Assembly: GCA_020638595.1 (NCBI GenBank)
Contig: JACKIG010000009.1
Span: 62,001 to 126,000, forward strand
Direction of reading: 5' to 3'
DNA length: 64,000 nucleotides
DNA from: Rhodospirillaceae bacterium
Lineage (GTDB): Bacteria; Pseudomonadota; Alphaproteobacteria; DSM-16000; Inquilinaceae
Numbering within the stretch: position 1 is the first letter of the stretch; every line of letters starts with the position of its first letter. This document shows positions 1-6,670 of this stretch, piece after piece. The position numbers were made by a program, and so were the translations under genes. Below the pieces are notes generated by a model. It was not told the origin of the DNA. It worked only from the letters and a program-made list of their open reading frames with translations, and made no database searches.

Positions 1-470
1 GGGTTCTTGAACTGCTGCGGAATCACCGCGTTGGGGATCTCGGCCACCAGCTCTTCGGCCCGGGCGATGGCGCCCTTCATGCCCTTGGCGGCCTCGGTCA
101 GGTGCAATTCCGCACCCAGGAGCTTCAGCATCTTGCGCCGCTCGACGGACATGCTCTCCGGCATGGTCAGGATCAGGCGGTAGCCCTTGGCGGCGGCGAC
201 GAAGGCGAGCGCGATCCCGGTGTTGCCGGAGGTCGGTTCGACCAGCACCGTGTCCGGGCCGATGGTGCCGCTGGCCTCCATCGCCTCGATCATCGCCAGG
301 CCGATGCGGTCCTTGACGCTGGACAGCGGATTGAAGAACTCCAGCTTGGCGACCAGGTCGGCCTGGATGGCGTGCTCTCGCGACAGCTTCGGCAACCGCA
401 CCAGCGGCGTGGCGCCGATGGTGTCGAGGATGGAGTCGTAGATCTTGCCGCGGAATTCGGGTGCCGGCAT
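1..470 (-). CDS. cysK: Cysteine synthase (O-acetylserine sulfhydrylase), 3' end outside the window
   Basis: A pyridoxal-phosphate enzyme that makes L-cysteine from O-acetylserine and sulfide in the cytoplasm. Only the N-terminal 156 residues are in the window; the rest lies to the left of base 1. The visible part has the PLP-lysine motif NPLSSVKDRIG near residue 45 and the phosphate/substrate loop PTSGNTG near residue 75, both diagnostic of the CysK/CysM fold. The ATG at 470 gives MPAPEFRGKIYDSILDTIG, a normal family N-terminus. It lies 68 bp downstream of an Rrf2 regulator on the same strand, an arrangement that suggests sulfur- or cysteine-linked control. CysM or cystathionine beta-synthase-like members cannot be fully excluded without the C-terminus. 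Confidence 0.93.
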   Translation of the reverse strand, partial: MPAPEFRGKIYDSILDTIGATPLVRLPKLSREHAIQADLVAKLEFFNPLSSVKDRIGLAMIEAMEASGTIGPDTVLVEPTSGNTGIALAFVAAAKGYRLILTMPESMSVERRKMLKLLGAELHLTEAAKGMKGAIARAEELVAEIPNAVIPQQFKN

Positions 471-538
471 TGCACACTCCCTGAAGGTGATTTGTGTAAT
501 TCTGTATCGACCGTTATCTGGGGCGCCGGCCGCGCTAA

Positions 539-991
539 TCAAATGGAATAGTCGACGGTATCGTCGACGGGCCGGCTGACGCCGCGTTCGACCGCCTGGC
601 GGCACAGGTCGTCGATGGTGATGCCGTCAAGCTGGGTCAGGCACTCCTCCTCGAGCCGCTGCCACAGCGGCTGGATCACCAGGCGGCCCAGCTCCGAGCC
701 GTCCTCGTGCTCCTCCTCCCGCCCGGCATCCAGGCCGCCCAGCACGCGCACGATCTCCCCGACGGTGATCAGCCGGCGCTCCCGCGCCAGGCGGTATCCG
801 CCGCGGGGGCCGCGCACGCCCGCCAGGATGCCGTTGCGCACCAGCTGTTGCAGCACCTGCTCCAGGTAGCGGCGGGGGATGCCCTGGCGGCCGGTGATCT
901 CCGCGCTCTGGACCGGCAGGCTGCCGCCATGGAAGGCGATGTCGAGCACCGCCTCCACGGCGAACATGGTTTTCCTCGGCAGATGGACCAT
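539..991 (-). CDS. Rrf2-family transcriptional regulator
   Basis: A 150-residue winged-helix repressor. The start MVHLPRKTMFAVEAVLDIA and the recognition region around IPRRYLEQVLQQLVRNGIL followed by GVRGPRGGYRLAR are typical of Rrf2 proteins such as CymR, IscR and RirA. The three-cysteine cluster-binding pattern of IscR is not present. The C-terminal half has only two cysteines (EECLTQL and DDLCRQ), so it is more likely a CymR-like regulator or a variant cluster sensor. It is encoded directly upstream of cysK on the same strand, which makes control of cysteine synthesis the obvious inference. The dut stop-proximal region is only 6 bp upstream, so it may be cotranscribed with coaBC-dut. Confidence 0.88.
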   Translation of the reverse strand: MVHLPRKTMFAVEAVLDIAFHGGSLPVQSAEITGRQGIPRRYLEQVLQQLVRNGILAGVRGPRGGYRLARERRLITVGEIVRVLGGLDAGREEEHEDGSELGRLVIQPLWQRLEEECLTQLDGITIDDLCRQAVERGVSRPVDDTVDYSI

Positions 992-997
992 GGACCG

Positions 998-1447
998 TCA
1001 CTCCCCTGTCGAGCCGAAGCCGCCGCCTCCGCGGGCGGTCTCGTCCAGCGCCTCGGTCTCGCGCCACGCCAGGCGGGCATAGGCGGCGACCACCAGCTGC
1101 GCGATGCGCATCCCGCGCTCGATGACCACGGGGTGGCTGCCGTGGTTGACCAGGATCACCCCGATCTCGCCGCGATAGTCGGCATCGATGGTGCCGGGCG
1201 CGTTCAGCACCGTTACGCCGTGCTTCAGCGCCAACCCGGAGCGCGGGCGCACCTGCGCCTCGACCCCCGGCGGCAGCGCGATGCACAGGCCCGTCGGCAC
1301 CAGGGCGCGGCCTCCCGGTGCCAGCGTCACCGGCTCGGCCACCGCGGCGGCCAGGTCCAGCCCGGCGGCGCCGGCGCTGGCGTAGGCGGGCAGCGACAGG
1401 TCGGCGGCATGCGCCAGCCGCGTGACGGGCACGTCAAGCGTCCCCAT
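998..1447 (-). CDS. dut: Deoxyuridine 5'-triphosphate nucleotidohydrolase (dUTPase)
   Basis: Hydrolyses dUTP to dUMP and pyrophosphate, which keeps uracil out of DNA and supplies the thymidylate precursor. The 149-residue length fits the homotrimeric dUTPase family. All five motifs are visible: AGAAGLDL near residue 26, PRSGLA near 69, NAPGTIDADYRGEIGV near 81 (catalytic Asp), GMRIAQLV near 112, and the C-terminal phosphate-closing arm GGGGFGSTG. It overlaps the 3' end of coaBC by 14 bp, so translational coupling is likely; coaBC-dut is a common alphaproteobacterial pair. Confidence 0.96.
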   Translation of the reverse strand: MGTLDVPVTRLAHAADLSLPAYASAGAAGLDLAAAVAEPVTLAPGGRALVPTGLCIALPPGVEAQVRPRSGLALKHGVTVLNAPGTIDADYRGEIGVILVNHGSHPVVIERGMRIAQLVVAAYARLAWRETEALDETARGGGGFGSTGE

Positions 1448-2654
1448 CGGTCCCGCCCCCCAGGGCTGCGGCGATGGCGGCGGCCAGCCGCTGCCCGACC
1501 TCCGCCTTGCTCAGGGCCGGCCACGCCTCCTCCCCGTCGGCGCGGATCAGGTGGACGCGATTGGCATCGCCGCCGAAGGTCCCGGTATGGGCCGAGACGT
1601 CGTTGGCCAGGATCCAGTCGCACCCCTTGCGGGCGCGCTTGGCGCGGGCGTTGGCGACGACCTGCTCCGTCTCCGCCGCGAAGCCGATCACGAGCGCCGG
1701 CCGGTCGGGGCCCCTGCCCAGGCTCGCCAGGATGTCGGGATTCTCCACCAGCCGCAGCGCCGGGGCCGCGTCGGCGCCCTTCTTGATCTTCTCCGACGCC
1801 AGGTCGGCGACGCGCCAGTCGGCGACGGCGGCGGCACAGACCGCCACGTCCGCCGGCAGCGCGGCCCGGCAGGCGGCCATCATCTCCACCGCCGTGGTGA
1901 CGCGCACGACCCGGGTATCCGGCGGGTCCGCCTCCGCCGTCGGGCCGGTGACGAGCGTCACCTCCGCCCCCAGCGCCGCCAGGGCGGCGGCGATGGCGTG
2001 GCCCTGCTTGCCGGACGACCGGTTGGCGATATAGCGCACGGGGTCGATCGGTTCGTGCGTCGGCCCGCTTGTCACCAGCGCGCGGCGGCCGGTCAGCGGT
2101 CCCTCGGCCCGGCCCAGTTGCGCGGCGATGGCGGCGACGATCTCCTCCACCTCCGCCATGCGGCCGAAGCCGTATTCGTTGCAGGCCATCGCCCCTTCGT
2201 TGGGGCCGACCATGCGCACGCCGCGGCGGCGCAGCAGCTCCAGATTGTCCTGGGTCGCCGGATGGGCCCACATGCGCACATTCATCGCCGGGGCCACCAG
2301 CACCGGCTTGTCGGTGGCCAGCAGCACCGTCGCGGCCAGGTCATCGGCCAGGCCGGCGGCCATGCGCGCCAGGATGTCGGCCGTGGCCGGGGCCACGACC
2401 ACCAGGTCGGCGGCGCGCGACAGCTGGATATGCCCCATCTCCGACTCGTCGGTCAGCGAGAACAGGTCGCTGTAGACCCTGTCCTCGCTCAACGCGGCCA
2501 GCGACAGGGGCGTGATGAACTGCGCGCCGCCCGGCGTCAGCACGCAGCGCACCGACGCCCCGCGTTCGCGCAGCCGCCGGACCAGCTCCAGCGCCTTGTA
2601 GGCGGCGATCCCGCCGGACACGATCAGCAGTATCCGTTTTCCCGCAAGCGCCAC
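1434..2654 (-). CDS. coaBC: Bifunctional phosphopantothenoylcysteine decarboxylase / phosphopantothenate-cysteine ligase
   Basis: Catalyses two consecutive steps of coenzyme A synthesis. The N-terminal CoaC half (about 1-185) is a flavoprotein decarboxylase with SGGIAAYKALELVRRL at the start, the PAMNVRMW substrate motif and the active-site region ACNEYGFGRMAE. The C-terminal CoaB half (about 186-406) has LVTSGPTHEPIDPVRYI and NRSSGKQG, the nucleotide-binding and dimerisation signatures. The 406-residue length is normal. The ATG at 2654 is preceded by a possible TATAAT -10 element (complement of 2700-2705) 46 bp upstream, without a clear -35. In many alphaproteobacteria ubiB lies just upstream; here that place is a 413-bp non-coding stretch with repeats. 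Confidence 0.97.
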   Translation of the reverse strand: MALAGKRILLIVSGGIAAYKALELVRRLRERGASVRCVLTPGGAQFITPLSLAALSEDRVYSDLFSLTDESEMGHIQLSRAADLVVVAPATADILARMAAGLADDLAATVLLATDKPVLVAPAMNVRMWAHPATQDNLELLRRRGVRMVGPNEGAMACNEYGFGRMAEVEEIVAAIAAQLGRAEGPLTGRRALVTSGPTHEPIDPVRYIANRSSGKQGHAIAAALAALGAEVTLVTGPTAEADPPDTRVVRVTTAVEMMAACRAALPADVAVCAAAVADWRVADLASEKIKKGADAAPALRLVENPDILASLGRGPDRPALVIGFAAETEQVVANARAKRARKGCDWILANDVSAHTGTFGGDANRVHLIRADGEEAWPALSKAEVGQRLAAAIAAALGGGTDGDA

Positions 2655-3067
2655 GGTCTATCCCAGCCAATCACAGGCAGTTGGTGTTGTACGTTGGAAA
2701 TTATACATCAGCGCCATCAGGCAAGACAGGGCAACTCCAATTCCGGCCGTCCTTCGGGGTCAGATCTTTCATCATCGCTTTCGCCGGCCGGCCGCAGCGG
2801 ATCGCGGTCGGGCCGGTGCCCGTCGCGCCCGGCGGCACGCCCGGGCGATTGGACAGGCGCCGTTCCCCGGCGTCAATCCCATCATCCGCCGCGGGCCGGA
2901 GGGGTCGCGTCCGTCCCCCAGGCGCCGCGGAGCGCGGGTCAAGTCTTTGATCATCAGGCCGAAGGCGATCCGATGGTCGGCCGGTCCTCCTGGAATCTGA
3001 TGATCAAAGACCTGACCCCGAGCCCTGGTCGGCTGCTGCGTGGCCTCGTGCCCTGGAGGCCGGGCGC
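2655..3067. other. 413-bp non-coding gap between ubiE and coaBC
   Basis: No credible gene is seen on either strand; the short open frames have no recognisable motif. The gap holds three copies of a repeat resembling GGGGTCAGGTCTTTGATCAT (listed separately) and a possible -10 element for coaBC at 2700-2705. In many relatives ubiB lies between ubiE and coaBC. I saw no remnant of its kinase motifs here. Confidence 0.6.
2756..3020. repeat. Family A repeat cluster (REP-like), three copies, two forming an inverted pair
   Basis: A degenerate copy, GGGGTCAGATCTTTCATCAT, begins at 2756. A second copy at 2934-2955 (GGGTCAAGTCTTTGATCATC at its core) and an inverted copy at 2997-3020 (CTGATGATCAAAGACCTGAC, then CCCG) form a near-perfect stem of about 22 bp around a 41-base loop. 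The same core occurs again as an inverted pair at 57803-57886. Short motifs of this type are typical of repetitive extragenic palindromes, some of which are mobilised by REP-associated tyrosine transposases. No such transposase gene is in the window. Confidence 0.7.
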
Positions 3068-3841
3068 TCAGGTGCGCCAGGCGGTGTGGATGGCGGCGAT
3101 GCCGCCGGAGAGGTTGCGCCAGCGCGGCCGCCAGAGGCCGGCTTCGGCCATGCGCCCGGCCAGCGTCGGCTGGTCGGGGAACTGGCGGATGCTCTCCACC
3201 AGGTACTGATAGGCCTCGCGGTCGCCGGCGACCACATGGCCCAGGCGCGGGATCACGGCGAAGGAATAGGCGTCGTAGAGCCGCCGCAGCCCCGGCGAGA
3301 GCACCCGGCTGAATTCCAGGCAGTAGAAGCGCCCGCCGGGCTTCAGCACCCGCCGTGCCTCCGCCAGCGCCGCGTCGATATGGGTGACGTTCCTCAGGCC
3401 GAAGGCGATGGTATAGACATCGGCCGTCCGGTCGGGCAGCGGCAATGCCTCCGCCAGGCCGACCGCGCCCTGCAGCTGGGCGCCGAACCCGCGGTCCATC
3501 GCCCGGTCGCGCCCGTGCGACAGCATCTCCTCGCTGGCGTCGCAGATGATCGCGCGCCCGTCGCCGTCGACGGCGTCAAGCCAGGCCAGCGACACGTCGC
3601 CGGTGCCGCCGGCGACGTCGACCAGCACGGTGCCCGGCCGCGGCCGGATCATCGCCAGCAGCTGGCGCTTCCAGATGCGATGGATGCCGCCGCTCATCAG
3701 GTCGTTCATCAGGTCGTAGCGGCCGGCCACGCTGGAGAAGACGTCCTGCACCAGGGTCGTCTTCTCGGTCGCGTCGACGCGGCGGTAGCCGAACCAGTGG
3801 CCGCCATCCGCCTCGCGCGGGGTATCGTCGGGTGTCGCCAT
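3068..3841 (-). CDS. ubiE: Ubiquinone/menaquinone biosynthesis C-methyltransferase
   Basis: An S-adenosylmethionine-dependent methyltransferase that methylates the demethoxy-quinone ring in ubiquinone synthesis. The 257-residue protein from the ATG at 3841 (MATPDDTPREADGGHWFGYR) has the family signature VFSSVAGRYDLMNDLMSGG, the SAM motif I VLVDVAGGTGDVSLAWL, and the late motif RNVTHIDAALAEARRVLKPGG. An upstream in-frame ATG at 3886 would add 15 residues that do not fit the family. It is transcribed divergently from mutM. Its usual partner ubiB is absent downstream; a repeat-rich gap separates it from coaBC. Confidence 0.95.
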   Translation of the reverse strand: MATPDDTPREADGGHWFGYRRVDATEKTTLVQDVFSSVAGRYDLMNDLMSGGIHRIWKRQLLAMIRPRPGTVLVDVAGGTGDVSLAWLDAVDGDGRAIICDASEEMLSHGRDRAMDRGFGAQLQGAVGLAEALPLPDRTADVYTIAFGLRNVTHIDAALAEARRVLKPGGRFYCLEFSRVLSPGLRRLYDAYSFAVIPRLGHVVAGDREAYQYLVESIRQFPDQPTLAGRMAEAGLWRPRWRNLSGGIAAIHTAWRT

Positions 3842-3953
3842 GGGCGGGGACGATAGCGCCGGCGGGCCGCCGCTTCCAGTCCTCAACCGCTTGCGGAGCG
3901 CCCGCAGGTCGGTGCATCAACCGTCGCCCGCCCGAGGACGCGCCGCCGACACC

Positions 3954-4796
3954 ATGCCCGAGCTGCCCGAAGTCGAGACCATTCGCCGCGGACTGGCGCT
4001 GAAGCTGGCCGGCAAGCGGCTGTCGCGCGTCCAGCAGCGCCGCGGCGACCTGCGCTTTCCGCTGCCGGCGGACCTGGCAGGGCGGCTGACCGGCCGGCGG
4101 ATCGAGGGCCTGCGGCGGCGCGGCAAGTACCTGCTGGTCGACCTGGACGACGGCATGACGGTGATCGCCCATCTCGGCATGTCGGGGCGCATGGTCGTGC
4201 AGCCGGTGTCGCCGGAGCCGCCGGGCCTGCACGACCACATCATCCTGGAGACCGAGGACGGCTGGCGCGTCACCTTCAACGATGCGCGGCGGTTCGGCAT
4301 GCTCGACCTCGTGCCCGCCGCGCAGGTGGCCGGCCACCGCTGGCTGGCCGCCCTGGGGCCGGAGCCGCTGGACGACGCCTTCACCGGCCGCGTGCTGGCG
4401 GCCGCCCTGGCCGGCCGCGCCACGCCGATCAAGGCCGCCCTCTTGGACCAGAGGACGGTGGCCGGGCTCGGCAACATCTATGTCTGCGAGGCCCTGTTCC
4501 GGGCGGGGCTGTCGCCGGTCCGGCTGGCGCTGACGGTGCGCGGACGCGACGCCGCCCGCCTGGCCCGCGCGATCCGCCAGGTGCTGACGGACGCGATCGC
4601 GGCGGGCGGATCCAGCCTGCGCGACTATGTCCAGGCGGATGGCGAGCTGGGCTATTTCCAGCATGCCTGGGCGGTCTACGGCCGCGAGGGGCAGCGCTGT
4701 CCGGATTGCCGCTGCGATCCCCCGGACGGCGGCGGTATCCGCCGGATCGTCCAGTCGGGGCGCAGCACATTCTATTGTCCGACGCGCCAGCGCTGA
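3954..4796 (+). CDS. mutM: Formamidopyrimidine-DNA glycosylase with an atypical zinc finger
   Basis: Excises 8-oxoguanine and formamidopyrimidines from oxidised DNA, acting as a glycosylase and AP lyase. The 280-residue protein starts MPELPEVETIRRGL, so the catalytic Pro2 and Glu3 are present. The RRRGKYLL lysine is near residue 59, and the DNA-contacting region KAALLDQRTVAGLGNIYVCEALF is intact. The C-terminal zinc finger is unusual. Family members have C-x2-C-x16-C-x2-C, but here CPDC is followed by about 22 residues instead of 16, and the end reads FYCPTRQR, so the fourth cysteine is arginine (codon CGC where TGC would be expected). An extra Cys in CPDCRC might substitute. The ATG at 3954 is set by the obligatory PELPE N-terminus. 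Confidence 0.95.
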   Translation: MPELPEVETIRRGLALKLAGKRLSRVQQRRGDLRFPLPADLAGRLTGRRIEGLRRRGKYLLVDLDDGMTVIAHLGMSGRMVVQPVSPEPPGLHDHIILETEDGWRVTFNDARRFGMLDLVPAAQVAGHRWLAALGPEPLDDAFTGRVLAAALAGRATPIKAALLDQRTVAGLGNIYVCEALFRAGLSPVRLALTVRGRDAARLARAIRQVLTDAIAAGGSSLRDYVQADGELGYFQHAWAVYGREGQRCPDCRCDPPDGGGIRRIVQSGRSTFYCPTRQR

Positions 4797-4993
4797 TGGT
4801 ATAGCTCGCCCATCCCCGTGTGGACATGCGGTGCGACCGCCGCATGGACCCCAGGCAGGGCACGGGGGGCAGCGGGCGGCGCCGGTGGTGCCGCATCCCG
4901 ATCGCAGAGGACGGAACCCCTTGCGCCAGCGCTGGGCGTCAATGCACCAGCCGGGCCGGTGGGGCACCGACGCAGCAAGAGGCACGACCGACC

Positions 4994-5767
4994 ATGGCGT
5001 ACGAGACCATCATCGTGGAGACCCGCGGCAAGGTGGGTGTGGTGACGCTCAACCGGCCCAAGGCGCTGAACGCGCTGAACGACCAGTTGATCACCGAGCT
5101 GAACCAGGCGCTGGATGCGTTCGAGGCGGATGAGCAGGTCGGCTGCATCGTCGTCACCGGCTCGGAAAAGGCGTTCGCCGCCGGCGCGGACATCAAGGAG
5201 ATGGCCTCCAAGACCTTCATGGACGTCTATGGCGACGATTTCATCGCCAAATGGATGCGCGTGACCAAGCTGCGCAAGCCCGTGATCGCCGCCGTGGCCG
5301 GCTATGCGCTGGGCGGCGGCTGCGAGATGGCGATGATGTGCGATTTCATCCTGGCGGCGGAGAACGCCAAGTTCGGCCAGCCGGAGATCACCATCGGCAC
5401 CATCCCCGGGTCCGGAGGCACCCAGCGCCTGACCCGCTTCGCCGGCAAGTCCAAGGCGATGGAGATGTGCCTGACCGGCCGGATGATGGACGCCGCCGAG
5501 GCCGAGCGCGTGGGCCTGGTCAGCCGCGTGGTGCCGGTGCCGGAGCTGATGGACGAGGCCCTGAAGGTGGCCGAACGGATCGCCAGCATGTCCCGCCCGA
5601 TGGTGATGATGGTCAAGGAGGCGGTGAACCGGTCGTACGAGATGACCCTGGCGGAGGGCATCCTGTTCGAACGGCGGCTGTTCCATTCGACCTTCGCCAC
5701 CGACGACCAGAAGGAAGGCATGGCGGCCTTCGCGGAGAAGCGCCAGCCCGATTTCCGGCACCGCTGA
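4994..5767 (+). CDS. Enoyl-CoA hydratase (crotonase family)
   Basis: Hydrates trans-2-enoyl-CoA in fatty-acid beta-oxidation. The 257-residue protein starts MAYETIIVETRGKVGVVTLN and contains the oxyanion-hole segment FAAGADIKEM near residue 63, AGYALGGGCEMAMMCDFILA near 104, and the two catalytic glutamates in this region and in GQPEITIGTIPGSGGTQRL. This set matches short-chain enoyl-CoA hydratases of the EchA/FadB1x type. The ATG at 4994 was chosen because the longer frame from 4820 adds a basic, non-homologous leader. It lies between mutM and rpsT, a placement common in alphaproteobacteria. The exact chain-length preference cannot be read from the sequence. Confidence 0.93.
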   Translation: MAYETIIVETRGKVGVVTLNRPKALNALNDQLITELNQALDAFEADEQVGCIVVTGSEKAFAAGADIKEMASKTFMDVYGDDFIAKWMRVTKLRKPVIAAVAGYALGGGCEMAMMCDFILAAENAKFGQPEITIGTIPGSGGTQRLTRFAGKSKAMEMCLTGRMMDAAEAERVGLVSRVVPVPELMDEALKVAERIASMSRPMVMMVKEAVNRSYEMTLAEGILFERRLFHSTFATDDQKEGMAAFAEKRQPDFRHR

Positions 5768-5816
5768 GCCGCCCCGGCCCGCCGATTCGGCGCCGGTCCG
5801 GGCGCCCCCGTCCAGC

Positions 5817-5846
5817 TTGACGTTCGACGGCCGGCGCGCCTATAAG
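5817..5846 (+). promoter_or_regulatory. Probable sigma-70 promoter of rpsT
   Basis: TTGACG at 5817-5822 and TATAAG at 5841-5846 are separated by 18 bp, close to the housekeeping consensus. It lies 57 bp upstream of the rpsT start, in the short space after the enoyl-CoA hydratase gene. Confidence 0.6.
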
Positions 5847-5858
5847 GCGCGCTTGCGT

Positions 5859-5889
5859 CGGCGCCCGGGCCCCGGGCGCCGGGATTTTC
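5859..5889 (+). promoter_or_regulatory. Leader hairpin with T-rich tail before rpsT (possible attenuator)
   Basis: CGGCGCCCGGG (5859-5869) and its exact complement CCCGGGCGCCG (5871-5881) form an 11-bp stem, followed by GGATTTTCT. It lies in the 5' leader between the promoter and the rpsT ribosome binding site (GGAAGAGAG). The shape resembles an intrinsic terminator, so an attenuation or autoregulatory role is possible. This is inferred from structure only. Confidence 0.5.
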
Positions 5890-5902
5890 TATGGGAAGAG
5901 AG

Positions 5903-6178
5903 ATGGCTCATCATCCATCCGCCAAGAAGCGTATGCGCCAGACCGTCCGTCGGACGGCGGTCAATCGTGCCCGCGTGAGCAGGATCCGCACCTTCGTCAA
6001 GCGGGTCGAAACGGCGCTGGCCACCGGCGACAAGCAGGCGGCCGAGGTCGCGCTGCGGGCGGCGCAGCCGGAGATCCAGCGGGGGGTCACACGCGGCGTG
6101 CTGCACCGCAATACGGCGGCGCGGAAGATTTCGCGGCTCAGCAAGCGCGTCAAGGGCTTGGAATCGCGGCCGCTCTGA
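5903..6178 (+). CDS. rpsT: 30S ribosomal protein S20
   Basis: A 91-residue basic protein that binds 16S rRNA in the small subunit. The sequence MAHHPSAKKRMRQTVRRTAVNRARVSRIRTF matches the S20 N-terminus, and the C-terminal GVLHRNTAARKISRLSKRVK is the usual RNA-binding helix. The start was placed at the ATG at 5903. The ATG at 5891 is in frame, but GGAAGAGAG immediately before 5903 is a good ribosome binding site and the family starts at MA. It is followed by an intrinsic terminator and then dnaA, the conserved order in this bacterial group. Confidence 0.96.
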   Translation: MAHHPSAKKRMRQTVRRTAVNRARVSRIRTFVKRVETALATGDKQAAEVALRAAQPEIQRGVTRGVLHRNTAARKISRLSKRVKGLESRPL

Positions 6179-6250
6179 GTAGCTGTACGGTTGCGGTCGG
6201 TATCGCGACCGCACCAACCGGATGCATTGCGATATGGTTAATTTTTAGTT

Positions 6251-6299
6251 AACGACCACCCTTTCGATCGTTTCTTGCGTTCTGCTGTGGTCGTTTTTT
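6251..6299 (+). terminator. Probable intrinsic terminator after rpsT
   Basis: AACGACCAC (6251-6259) pairs with GTGGTCGTT (6287-6295), followed directly by TTTT. The loop is 27 bases, longer than usual. A second hairpin without a T run, TGCGGTCG (6192-6199) with CGACCGCA (6206-6213), lies closer to the rpsT stop. Confidence 0.55.
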
Positions 6300-6670
6300 G
6301 TTTCCGTTGTCAGGCCCGGGCGCCCCGATTATTGTGGATTCGTGACGCTTCGAAGAAGATTGGTCATGAAACCGTTGAATTTCTCAGTCGAGTTTGACTC
6401 TCGCGCTAGTCCGGCCAGGTAAGGTTTTAGTCGCTTACCAATCTGCCGGCAGATACACAGGAAGTCAGGTGGTGGATCACTGGAGAGGCTGTTGCTTCTC
6501 CTTGCGCTAGTCTTGTGTTTTACTTTGGAGGGCAGCAGGCGTATTCTTGATGCCGGAGACGCTTCCGGCCGGACTGAAGAAGGGCTTGCGCGTGGCGGGC
6601 GGCCGCGCAGCAGGCCAGCCGGACGCTCCGACGAGGGGACGCCCGGTACCAATACGGGGGGCAGGCAGAG
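6300..6670. other. dnaA upstream region, possible origin or regulatory DNA
   Basis: About 370 bp without a credible gene, less GC-rich than the rest of the window. It contains two weak DnaA-box-like 9-mers on the complementary strand (TGTGGATTC at 6333-6341 and GGTGGATCA at 6471-6479, each 7 of 9 to TGTGGATAA) and a repeated GCGCTAGTC at 6403-6411 and 6504-6512. No cluster of strong boxes or AT-rich 13-mers is visible. It is certainly the dnaA 5' control region; an origin role is only a possibility. Confidence 0.3.

Noticed and set aside
2681..2950. Short plus-strand open frame in the ubiE-coaBC gap
   Set aside because: Crosses repeat copies and shows no conserved features.
2954..3409. Shared 16-mer TCAGGCCGAAGGCGAT in the Family A loop (2954-2969) and in ubiE (3394-3409)
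   Set aside because: Could hint at a duplicated ubiE piece, but flanks are not clearly alike and part of the match lies in the repeat arm.
6300..6670. Firm oriC call
   Set aside because: No cluster of strong DnaA boxes or AT-rich unwinding element visible; genome-wide skew is not available.
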